Positions 55,158-63,244 of a stretch of DNA of 64,000 bases are shown piece after piece. The notes under the pieces were generated by a model. That model worked only from the letters and a program-made list of their open reading frames with translations. It did not search any database and was not told the DNA's origin. This stretch comes from Sphingomonas nostoxanthinifaciens (lineage in GTDB: Bacteria; Pseudomonadota; Alphaproteobacteria; Sphingomonadales; Sphingomonadaceae), in the NCBI RefSeq assembly GCF_019930585.1, contig NZ_CP082839.1, positions 2,228,001-2,292,000 on the forward strand, read 5' to 3'. Position numbers and translations under genes: made by a program. The first letter of the stretch is position 1. Each line of letters opens with the position of its first letter.

Positions 55158-56066
55158 TCAGCGGCCGGCCTCGGTCCATGTCTTGAGCCGCGCCTCGAGC
55201 TGGCCGAGCAGCCGCGCCGGCGCGCCGTCGAGCTGCCGCCCCATGCGGTGGATCAGGCTGACCGTCGAATGCTCGAGTTCGGCGTCCAATAGCGGCCGCG
55301 AGACCAGCGCACCTTCCTCCAGCTCGGCCACGGCGGCGATCCGCGGCAGCACCGTCACCACGCGGCCCCACCGCGCGAGATCGCGCATGAGGTGGAGCGA
55401 GGTGGTGGTCACCGCCGCGTCGAGCCACGTCTGCGCGCGCTTCTCGGCGTCACCGAGCAGCCGCCGGATGCCGAAGCCCGGCGGCGGCAGGCAGATGCGG
55501 AACGCCTTGAGATCCTGCAGCGTCAGCGCCGCGAACGCCGCCGCCGGATGGGTGGGCGCGCACAGCACCTCGAGCGGCTGGGCGATACTCGCACGGGTGC
55601 GGATCTTGGGCTCGTTCGAGGTGTGGAAGATCATGCCGATATGCGCCTCGTCCTCCAGCACCATCCGCACGATCTCGCTGGTCGTGCCGCTCAGCACCGA
55701 AAGCGCGATGCCGGGGTTGCGCCGCTGGAATGCATCGACCGCCTGCGAGAAGGAACGACCGAGGAACCCTTCGCCCACCGCGAGATCGATCCGGCCCGTC
55801 TTCATCTCGCGCAGGTCGCGCAGCCGGTTCATCAGCGCCTCGCGATCGGCGAGCTGATCGCGGTAGAAATCGACCGTCATCCGTCCGGCCTCGGTCAGGC
55901 GGATCGAGCGGCGGCCGCGCTCGATCAGCGGCGTACCGAGTTCCTGTTCGAGCTGCGCGATCTGCCGGCTGATCGACGACACGGCGACGCCGATCTTCTC
56001 GCTGGCGAGCCGCATCGAGCCGAGATTGGCGGCCTCGTAGAAATAGGCCAGCGCATTATCCAGCAA
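55158..56066 (-). CDS. LysR-family transcriptional regulator
   Basis: A LysR-type regulator with the N-terminal helix-turn-helix (FYEAANLGSMRLASEKIGVA, then ISRQIAQLEQELG) and a substrate-binding domain (about 90-300). The start is ambiguous. AGGAGG at 56073-56078 is ideally placed for a TTG at 56066 (or GTG at 56069), giving the usual short N-terminus LLDNALAYF, while the ATG at 56093 has no ribosome-binding site; I choose the TTG. It is divergent from the DapA-family gene and a perfect T-N11-A box lies between them, so it probably controls that gene and itself. Confidence 0.87.
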   Translation of the reverse strand: MLDNALAYFYEAANLGSMRLASEKIGVAVSSISRQIAQLEQELGTPLIERGRRSIRLTEAGRMTVDFYRDQLADREALMNRLRDLREMKTGRIDLAVGEGFLGRSFSQAVDAFQRRNPGIALSVLSGTTSEIVRMVLEDEAHIGMIFHTSNEPKIRTRASIAQPLEVLCAPTHPAAAFAALTLQDLKAFRICLPPPGFGIRRLLGDAEKRAQTWLDAAVTTTSLHLMRDLARWGRVVTVLPRIAAVAELEEGALVSRPLLDAELEHSTVSLIHRMGRQLDGAPARLLGQLEARLKTWTEAGR

Positions 56067-56102
56067 CACCGTCCTCCTCGTTGGCGGCAGCATGGCGGTC
56101 GT

Positions 56103-56117
56103 TTGCGCGGGACGCAA
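56103..56117. promoter_or_regulatory. perfect LysR-type operator between the LysR and DapA-family genes
   Basis: TTGCGCGGGACGCAA is a perfect inverted repeat with 5-base arms and 5-base spacer, containing the T-N11-A core typical of LysR binding sites. It lies in the divergent promoter region, 37 bases before the preferred LysR start. Confidence 0.55.
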
Positions 56118-56221
56118 CGATCTGGACGGGTGATCGCGCTTGATGCATCTCGGGCGCCTGTCCACAAGCAAATGCGGGAGAGCGAAACCGCGTCCGCCGG
56201 ACGGCCGAGAGGGGATTGGAG

Positions 56222-57145
56222 TTGAGCGACAAACGCGCGCGTGTGGGCTGGCGCGGCTATATCCCGGCGATCGTGACGCCGTTCGCGGCCGATGGTGCGC
56301 TGGATCTCGGCGGGCTGGGCGCTATGCTGGAATGGCTGCATGCCGAGGGCATGCACGGGCTGATCCTCGCCGGCACGACGGGCGAATGGACCAGCATGTC
56401 GGCCGACGAGCGCGCCGCCTTGTTCAGTGCGGCGGGCGCGCAACTCGCGGATAAGCTGCCTTTGATCGCCGGTTGCAGCAGCTTCACCGCGCGCGAGACG
56501 ATCGCCTTTGCCGTACATGCCGCGGCACAGGGTTTCGAGGGCATCCTCGTGACGCCGCCTCCCTACATCCGACCGAACGAAGACGAGTTGTTCGGCTTCT
56601 ATACCGAGGTCGCCGCCGGTTCGCCGTTGCCGGTGTGCATCTACAATTGGCCACCCGGCACCGCGATCGACATGCCGGTGGCGTTGCTGGAGCGCCTGGC
56701 AGGGATCGACAATGTCGTTGCCATCAAGCAGTCCACCAGCGATCTGCGCCGTTTCACCGAGACGTTCTTCCGCCTGAACGACACCGTCCGCATATTCGGC
56801 CACAGCATGGACGAGCATGGCCTTGCATTGCTGGAGGCGCGCGGCGGCGACGGCACGATGGGCGCGGGCGGCGTGCTCGGCCGCGTCCAGCCCGATTTCT
56901 ACAATCACCTCTGGGCCGGCGACATCGCTGCCGCGCGCGCCTGTGGCCGCAAGGACCGCGCCATTCTGGAGGATTGGTACACCCCCGAGCTGACCGGGCG
57001 CTTCGGCTCCGGGCCCGCTGTGTTGAAGGCGGCGCTTCGCCTGCGCGGTGTGCCTGCGGGCTTCGTGCGGGCACCGCTGCGCGAGGTGAGCCCGGCCTAT
57101 GATGCCGCCATTCGGGAAACGCTGGCGCGGCTCGACTGCCTCTAG
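56222..57145 (+). CDS. DapA-family (dihydrodipicolinate synthase/N-acetylneuraminate lyase) class I aldolase or deaminase
   Basis: A 307-residue TIM-barrel protein of the DapA family. The motif GTTGEW, the Tyr of CIYNWPP and the Schiff-base lysine in VVAIKQST are present, so the catalytic machinery is intact. Family members act as aldolases, dehydratases, or, in hydroxyproline catabolism, as deaminases of the cyclic imine made by an HcnABC-like dehydrogenase. A TTG start at 56222 is chosen because GAGAGGGGA ends about six bases upstream; another TTG two codons earlier is too close to it. It is divergent from and probably controlled by the LysR gene. Confidence 0.86.
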   Translation: MSDKRARVGWRGYIPAIVTPFAADGALDLGGLGAMLEWLHAEGMHGLILAGTTGEWTSMSADERAALFSAAGAQLADKLPLIAGCSSFTARETIAFAVHAAAQGFEGILVTPPPYIRPNEDELFGFYTEVAAGSPLPVCIYNWPPGTAIDMPVALLERLAGIDNVVAIKQSTSDLRRFTETFFRLNDTVRIFGHSMDEHGLALLEARGGDGTMGAGGVLGRVQPDFYNHLWAGDIAAARACGRKDRAILEDWYTPELTGRFGSGPAVLKAALRLRGVPAGFVRAPLREVSPAYDAAIRETLARLDCL

Positions 57146-57513
57146 CGATCTGTTCGAGCGGCGCGCCGGCCGAGACCATTCCGCGCGCATGCCCGCATCG
57201 GGCTGGGCCCATTCCAGCGCCGTTCATCTTCATGATCGGCCGAATGGCCGCCGCTTGCGCGAATCACGGCGCCTCGCCGTGGACGCCGCGCCAGCCATCG
57301 CGTTGGCGACATTCGTCGCGTTCGGAATTTTCGCCGGCGCTAGTCGTTCAGGCCTGAAACTTATTTCCCCAAATTGTCATATTATCGAAGCACCTTCGTC
57401 TTGGCTAATGATACGGTAGCACCGCTGATGGGTAGGCTGCAGCAACGAAATAGCAGCCACTGTCGAGCGGAGGAACCACCCCACGGGGCCAGTCAAACAA
57501 GGGGACAGGTGAA
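57146..57513. other. 368-base intergenic region upstream of a TonB-dependent receptor
   Basis: I see no gene or relic here. The left two-thirds are GC-rich; the stretch 57355-57420 is distinctly AT-rich (CTTATTTCCCCAAATTGTCATATTATC) and is the likely promoter area of the receptor gene. No clear operator was found. Confidence 0.5.
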
Positions 57514-59877
57514 GTGATTGCAACGTTGAAGAGCGGTCCGCGGCCTAACAGGTCGGGGCCGAACAGGTCGTCTTTGCTTACCGCTCTGCTCGCCGGCTCG
57601 AGCATATTCGTAGCGACCGGTGCCCATGCTCAGGCCGCCGATACGACGACCGGCTCTGCTCAAGCTGCACCGGCCGACAGTTCGGCCAATGGTGGCGATA
57701 TCGTCGTCACCGCATTGAAGCGCAGCACGCGCGTCCAGGATACGCCGCTCGCCATTTCGGCCGTCACCGGTGACTCGCTCGCCAAGGCCGGCAACACCAG
57801 CTTCACCGATCTCAGCCGCTCTGCGCCCAGCCTGCGCATCATCGATAGCGGCCCCGGTCAGCGCCGCGTCCTGATCCGCGGCATCCAGGCGGCCGGCGAG
57901 CCGACCGTCGGCGTTTATTATGACGAAAGCCCGGTTGCGGGCTCGGTCGGCACGACCAGCGACGCTGCCTCTTCCACCCCCGACTTCCGCCTGTTCGACG
58001 TCGAACGTGCCGAGGTGCTGCGCGGCCCGCAGGGTACGCTGTTCGGCTCGGGCTCGATGGGCGGTACGATCCGCGTCATCTTCGCCAAGCCGAAGATGGA
58101 CAAGATCGAAGCAGCCGTCAGCCTCGATGGCCAGAGCGTCCAGCATGGCAAGCAGGGCGGCTCGGTCGACGCCATGGTCAACCTGCCGGTGATCGACGAC
58201 AAGATCGCGGTGCGCCTCGTCGGCTTCTACCAGAAGTTCGCCGGCTATGTGGACAACGTCCGGCTCGGCCTGCACGACATCAACGACGGCCACTCCTATG
58301 GCGGCCGTGCGCTGGTGCGCCTGACGCCGACCGAGCGGCTGACGATCGACCTCGCCGCTTACTATCAGAAGGTCGCGACCGGGTCGCCGCGCTGGGTGCT
58401 CGAGACGGGCACGCCCTATACCACCAATGCACGCGCGGAGTCGGGCAATTACGATACCGACCGCATGTATTCCGGTACGTTGCACTATGATCTCGACTTC
58501 GCGACCCTGACCGCGGTAACCTCCTATTTCGACCGCAACAAGATCACCGATGGCGACGTTTCCAACACCTTCCTCGGTCGCGACAACGCCGCGGGCTGCC
58601 AGACCTATCTCACCAAGACGCGCGCCTGCACCACCGGCGAGCTGTCGGGCTACCTGACCGATACGCGCGCGCTCTACTCGTCGAGCCTCTATCAGCCGCA
58701 ATATGTCCACGACTGGACGAACGAGCTGCGGTTGAGCTCGCCCGGCACCGGCCGCTTCAACTGGACAGCCGGCGTGTTTGGCGAGAACCGCAAGTCCTCG
58801 GTGCGTTCGACCCTGCTGCTGGCGGACCCGACGACGGGCAGCCTGCTGCCGTTCGTCGCGCAGAACATCAAATATGATCGCACGATCGACGATCATCTCA
58901 AGCAGTTCGCCGCCTTCCTCGAACTGTCCTACAAGATCATGCCCGACCTGACGTTCACCGCGGGCGCGCGTTACTATAATTACCACAAGACGGTGGGTGG
59001 CCGCATCGACGTCGGCCAGATCCATTACGGCTCGGTCGTGACGCCGGAGACGGTCGCCAAGTCGAAGGAAGACGGCGTCATCGGCAAGTTCAACCTGTCG
59101 TGGCAGGCCAAGCCGGGCCTGCTGGTCTATGCGCAGGCGGCGCAGGGCTTCCGCCCGGGTGGCGTCAACCAGGTGGTGGGCCTCCCCGCCAACTTGGCAC
59201 CTTACACGTCGGACAGCCTGTGGAACTATGAGGTTGGCGTGAAGGCGACGGTGACGCGCGGCGTCTACCTGAACCTGTCGGGCTACCGGATCGACTGGGA
59301 CAACATCCAGGTTTCGGGCCGTACGTCGGGCCTGACGTCGGTGTTCGGCTTCATCACGAATGCCGGCGCGGCGCGCATCTATGGCGGCGAGGCGGAACTG
59401 ACCGCGACGCTGATGCGCGGCCTGACGCTGTCGGCTAACCTCGGCTACACCGACGCCTATCTGACCAAGGATCAGCTCAACAGCTTCATCGGTGCCAGCG
59501 GCACGACCGGCCGCAAGGGCGATCAGCTGGCGTACGTGCCGAAGGTCACGGCCGGCGGCTCGCTCGAATATGTCCGCCCGCTGACCGGCTCGGTGGACCT
59601 GTTCCTGCACACCGATGCGAACCGCGTCGGCGGATCGTACAGCACGATCGCGCCGACCGACACGACGCGCCGCCACCTGCCCTCCTACGTGGTCGGCAAC
59701 GCCCGCGTCGGCGTGCAGGGCCATGACGAGGAATGGGGCGCCTACTTCTACGTCAACAACCTTGCCGACACGGTGGCGATCGTGAGCGAGAGCACGAGCT
59801 CGAACACGACCGGGCAGACGCTGACGTACAGCCTGCCGCCACGGACCTTCGGCATCAACCTGATGCACAAGTTCTGA
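57514..59877 (+). CDS. TonB-dependent receptor
   Basis: A 787-residue outer-membrane transporter with a signal peptide (about 20-40, after a basic, Pro-rich lead), TonB box and plug (GDIVVTALKRSTRVQDTPLA, LIRGIQAAGEPTVGVYYDE, EVLRGPQGTLFGSGSMGGTI) and a barrel ending FGINLMHKF. The start is GTG at 57514 with GGGGA nine bases upstream. It belongs to the receptor group common in sphingomonads near amidohydrolases and peptidase-like genes, as here. A strong terminator follows, so the downstream amidohydrolase may have its own promoter or depend on read-through. Confidence 0.93.
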   Translation: MIATLKSGPRPNRSGPNRSSLLTALLAGSSIFVATGAHAQAADTTTGSAQAAPADSSANGGDIVVTALKRSTRVQDTPLAISAVTGDSLAKAGNTSFTDLSRSAPSLRIIDSGPGQRRVLIRGIQAAGEPTVGVYYDESPVAGSVGTTSDAASSTPDFRLFDVERAEVLRGPQGTLFGSGSMGGTIRVIFAKPKMDKIEAAVSLDGQSVQHGKQGGSVDAMVNLPVIDDKIAVRLVGFYQKFAGYVDNVRLGLHDINDGHSYGGRALVRLTPTERLTIDLAAYYQKVATGSPRWVLETGTPYTTNARAESGNYDTDRMYSGTLHYDLDFATLTAVTSYFDRNKITDGDVSNTFLGRDNAAGCQTYLTKTRACTTGELSGYLTDTRALYSSSLYQPQYVHDWTNELRLSSPGTGRFNWTAGVFGENRKSSVRSTLLLADPTTGSLLPFVAQNIKYDRTIDDHLKQFAAFLELSYKIMPDLTFTAGARYYNYHKTVGGRIDVGQIHYGSVVTPETVAKSKEDGVIGKFNLSWQAKPGLLVYAQAAQGFRPGGVNQVVGLPANLAPYTSDSLWNYEVGVKATVTRGVYLNLSGYRIDWDNIQVSGRTSGLTSVFGFITNAGAARIYGGEAELTATLMRGLTLSANLGYTDAYLTKDQLNSFIGASGTTGRKGDQLAYVPKVTAGGSLEYVRPLTGSVDLFLHTDANRVGGSYSTIAPTDTTRRHLPSYVVGNARVGVQGHDEEWGAYFYVNNLADTVAIVSESTSSNTTGQTLTYSLPPRTFGINLMHKF

Positions 59878-59886
59878 TGACGCTAC

Positions 59887-59916
59887 GGACGCCGCCTCCC
59901 GGGGCGGCGTCCTTTT
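59887..59916 (+). terminator. strong intrinsic terminator after the TonB-dependent receptor gene
   Basis: GGACGCCGCC (59887-59896) pairs perfectly with GGCGGCGTCC (59903-59912) over a six-base loop and is followed by TTTT. It starts nine bases after the receptor's stop codon. Confidence 0.88.
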
Positions 59917-59963
59917 CGTATCGGCCGCGCGCGGCGCCGCCGATCAAGCAGGGAATTCGATCG

Positions 59964-61652
59964 ATGCGCTCGCTTCGCACCTATCTCGGCTCCGCGGCGC
60001 TGGCCGCAGCCTTCATCGCCCCGGTGGTCGCCGCCCTCGCCCAGGGCACGCCCCAACCCGCCCCCGGCACGTTCGTCGCCGCCGAGCGGCCCGAGAAGAG
60101 CACCGCCATTCCTGCCCCGGCCCGCCAGAAGGGCGAAGGCATGGGGCCGTTCCGCCGCCTCGTCATCCGCGGCGTCACGCTGATCGACGGCAGCGGCTCG
60201 CCGCCGCGCGGCCCGGTGGATATCATCATCGAGGGCAACCGCATCGCCGAGATCAAGCAGGCGGGCACGCCGGGCCTCGCGCTCAAGTCCGGCCGGCCGC
60301 CCTACGACGCCGATTACGAGGTCGATGCCAGCGGCATGTACGTGCTGCCCGGCTTCATCGACATGCACGTCCACGGCTCGACCGCCGACAAGGCGCCCGA
60401 TCTCAGCTACACCTACAAGCTCTGGCTCGCCCACGGCGTGACCACGGTGCGCGGCGTGCCGCTGGCGCCGTTCGAAACCTCGCTGAGCGAGAAGGCACGT
60501 TCGGCCCGCAACGAGATCGTGGCGCCGCGCATCTACGCCTATCAGCGCCCCGGCGAGGGCAAGGGCTGGACCGGCGGCGTCGTCAACACCCCCGCCAAGG
60601 CGCGCGCGTGGGTCGACTGGGCCGCCAAGCAGGGCATCGACGGCGTCAAGATCCTCAACACCCCCGATCAGGATCCCGACACCTTCGCCGCGCTCTGCGA
60701 CGAAGCGCGCAAGATGCATATCGGCACCGTCTCGCACCTCTCCGCCACCGGCGAGGGCCGGATGGATGCGGTCGAGGCGGGTGATGTCGGGCTGAATACC
60801 GTCACCCACCATTATGGCCATTTCGAATCGCTGTTGAAGAACGGCCAGATCCAGGATTTCCGCCCGGACTATAATTACAATAACGAGCAGGATCGCTTCG
60901 GCGATGTGGCCGATCTGGCGGCGCAAAGCTATGATCCGGGCTCGCCCGAATGGATGGCCTATCTCGCCCACCAGAAGGCCAACCATGTCGTCTTCGATCC
61001 GACGATGACGATCTACCTCGCCTCGCGCGATCTGATGCGGATGCGCAACGCCGACTGGCACGACAAATATACGATGCCGCAGCTGTGGGATTTCTATCAG
61101 TCGTCGCGCGAGAATCATGGCTCCTATTTCTACGACTGGACCACGGCGACCGAGATCAAGTGGAAGAACTTCTACTGGAAGTTCATGCGCCTGATGAACG
61201 ACTATAAGAATATGGGCGGCCGCGTGACGACCGGCTCCGACAGCGGCTTCATCTTCGAGACCTATGGCTTCGGCTATATCCAGGAGCTGGAACTGTTCCA
61301 GGAAGCCGGCTTCAACCCGCTGCAGGTCGTCACCGCCGCCACGCTCAACGGCGCGCTGACGCTCGCCGATCCGAAGGGCGAAGTTCCGGAGATGGGCACG
61401 GTTCGCGTCGGCAAGCTCGCCGATCTGGTGATCGTGAAGGAAAACCCGCTGCAGAATTTCAAGACGCTCTACGGCACCGGCGCGCTGCGCCTCAACGAGC
61501 AGACCCACAAGCTCGAGCGGGTCGGCGGCGTCAGCTACACGGTCAAGGACGGCATTGTTTACGACGCCAAGAAGCTGCTCGCCGAGGTGGCCGACATGGT
61601 CGCGGCCGAGAAGCGCAAGCGCGGCCTGCCCGACGCGCTCGTGCGGCCGTGA
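59964..61652 (+). CDS. secreted amidohydrolase-superfamily protein
   Basis: A 562-residue protein with a signal peptide (about 1-27) and a complete amidohydrolase site: HxH in GFIDMHVHG, the probable bridging Lys in GVKILNTP, histidines in VSHLSATG and VTHHYGH, and Asp in TGSDSGF. It is long for the family because of inserts around residues 250-380. It is a clear paralogue of the gene beginning at 63245. It probably hydrolyses an amide or cyclic amide in the periplasm. The start at 59964 has AGGGA upstream and gives the signal peptide. Confidence 0.86.
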   Translation: MRSLRTYLGSAALAAAFIAPVVAALAQGTPQPAPGTFVAAERPEKSTAIPAPARQKGEGMGPFRRLVIRGVTLIDGSGSPPRGPVDIIIEGNRIAEIKQAGTPGLALKSGRPPYDADYEVDASGMYVLPGFIDMHVHGSTADKAPDLSYTYKLWLAHGVTTVRGVPLAPFETSLSEKARSARNEIVAPRIYAYQRPGEGKGWTGGVVNTPAKARAWVDWAAKQGIDGVKILNTPDQDPDTFAALCDEARKMHIGTVSHLSATGEGRMDAVEAGDVGLNTVTHHYGHFESLLKNGQIQDFRPDYNYNNEQDRFGDVADLAAQSYDPGSPEWMAYLAHQKANHVVFDPTMTIYLASRDLMRMRNADWHDKYTMPQLWDFYQSSRENHGSYFYDWTTATEIKWKNFYWKFMRLMNDYKNMGGRVTTGSDSGFIFETYGFGYIQELELFQEAGFNPLQVVTAATLNGALTLADPKGEVPEMGTVRVGKLADLVIVKENPLQNFKTLYGTGALRLNEQTHKLERVGGVSYTVKDGIVYDAKKLLAEVADMVAAEKRKRGLPDALVRP

Positions 61653-61694
61653 GATGAGGCACGCTTAGGCATCGTTCACGTGGGGAGGTGGGAC

Positions 61695-63179
61695 ATGACG
61701 GACTCGCTCGATCAGACGCGGCGCAAGGTGATGAAATATTCGGCGCTCGGCCTCGTCGGCAGCGCGCTGATGAGCCGGACCGACAAGGTGGCGGCGATGC
61801 AGACCGCGACCTCGCCCACCTCCCCCAATTCCGTCACCGGAAAGCTCAAGGCCGGCTACAAGAAGCATAGCGAGGCTTTGCTGCTGCCGCGTCATTATGG
61901 CGGCAAGGATCAACCGCCGGCGCCGGCCACCTACGACATGCTGTCGACCGACTGGCATCGCCGCCAGATGAACCTACTGTTCGCGATGGCGGCGGAGCGC
62001 GGCGTGCAGGCGGTGCTGCTGCGTCAGCCGGTCAACGTCCAATATTTCACCGGCTATTGGTATCGCTCGACCGAGCGCCCGCAGGTCGCCTTCATGAACA
62101 AGGACGATCAGGCGCCGTGGTATTTCCACCCCGTCATCGACAACCAGCTGGTGCGCGCCGGCTGGTTCGGCGGCGAGAAGATCTATTTCGACTTCCCCCA
62201 CGCGCCGGGCGGCTTCCCCAACGAGGGCAAGGTCGTCACCGCACCCGGCGTCGACATGATGGAATTCATGCTGGAGGGCGTGCGCGACAAGGGCGTGCAG
62301 GGCACCAAGATCGGCATCGATGGCGAACTCTATCCGTCCGAGCTCGCCAAGCTGAAGAAAGTGATGCCCAATATCGAGCCGGTGAACATCGCCGACCTGA
62401 TCCGCGACATCCGCATCACCAAGACCCCCGAGGAACTGGCGCTGTGGAGCCGCGCTTATACCTATACCGATCGCGGCCATGCCTTCGCGCGCGACTATCT
62501 GCTGACCTACGGCACCGACATCACCGATCTGGAGCTACAGCTCGCCACCGAATTGTGGCTCAGCGACACGCTCTATCAGGATCTCGATCTGGCCGGCGGG
62601 CTGATGAACCGCGGCGTCGGATCCGCCGTGCATGCGGCGGTGCGCGCCGGCCGCACCAATAGCTACCCGCATCCCAACCAGCCTTATTATTCGCGCATCC
62701 TGAAAAACCAGCCGCTGCAGATCATCGCCGTCGCCATGATCGGCAATTGCGGCGGCGAGAATTACCGCATGTTCCAGATCGCCGATCAGGCGGGCAAGTT
62801 CGACGCGCATGGCACGAAGATGTGGGAGGTCACCCAGCATTGCTGCGACATCCAGCGCGACATGCAGAAGGAGGGCGCGGTGTGCGGCGACATCGCTTAT
62901 GCCATCCATAAATATCAGGTCGACGAGGGGATGCAGAAGTATATCTACCACCGTCCCGGCCACGGCGAGGCGAGCGAGGGCCATTATCCGCCCTACATCG
63001 CGCTCGGCGACCGCACCGTGCTCAAGCAGAACTCGGTCTTCTCGGAAGAGCCGGGGCTGTACGATCCCGAAGGCGGCGTCGGCTATAATTGGAGCGACAA
63101 TATCGTGACCGGCAAGGATACCGGTTACCGCATGAGCTTCGTGCCCTATACGAAGGAATGGTCGTTCGTGAAGTTGTGA
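61695..63179 (+). CDS. Tat-exported M24 (Xaa-Pro peptidase/creatinase fold) protein lacking most metal ligands
   Basis: A 494-residue protein with a twin-arginine signal (TRRKVMKYSALGLVG) and the pita-bread fold of M24 enzymes. An N-terminal creatinase-like domain (QYFTGYWYRSTERP) precedes the catalytic domain (YHRPGHGEASEGH, FSEEPGLYDP). The paired aspartates that bind metal in Xaa-Pro peptidases are not seen (the region reads AVAMIGNCGGENYRM), and the last glutamate region reads NWSDNIVTG. It may therefore act like creatinase, a metal-free hydrolase, or have lost activity. GGAGG precedes the ATG at 61695. It sits between two paralogous amidohydrolases. Confidence 0.84.
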   Translation: MTDSLDQTRRKVMKYSALGLVGSALMSRTDKVAAMQTATSPTSPNSVTGKLKAGYKKHSEALLLPRHYGGKDQPPAPATYDMLSTDWHRRQMNLLFAMAAERGVQAVLLRQPVNVQYFTGYWYRSTERPQVAFMNKDDQAPWYFHPVIDNQLVRAGWFGGEKIYFDFPHAPGGFPNEGKVVTAPGVDMMEFMLEGVRDKGVQGTKIGIDGELYPSELAKLKKVMPNIEPVNIADLIRDIRITKTPEELALWSRAYTYTDRGHAFARDYLLTYGTDITDLELQLATELWLSDTLYQDLDLAGGLMNRGVGSAVHAAVRAGRTNSYPHPNQPYYSRILKNQPLQIIAVAMIGNCGGENYRMFQIADQAGKFDAHGTKMWEVTQHCCDIQRDMQKEGAVCGDIAYAIHKYQVDEGMQKYIYHRPGHGEASEGHYPPYIALGDRTVLKQNSVFSEEPGLYDPEGGVGYNWSDNIVTGKDTGYRMSFVPYTKEWSFVKL

Positions 63180-63244
63180 GCGAGGTGGGCCGTATGCATG
63201 TCGTATGCGGCGCGCAATTTGGTTTGATTGAGGATTGATCGCGC

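Noticed and set aside
56222..57145. Dihydrodipicolinate synthase for lysine biosynthesis
   Set aside because: The gene is beside a LysR regulator and far from biosynthetic genes, and the Schiff-base context differs from typical DapA; a catabolic family member is more likely.
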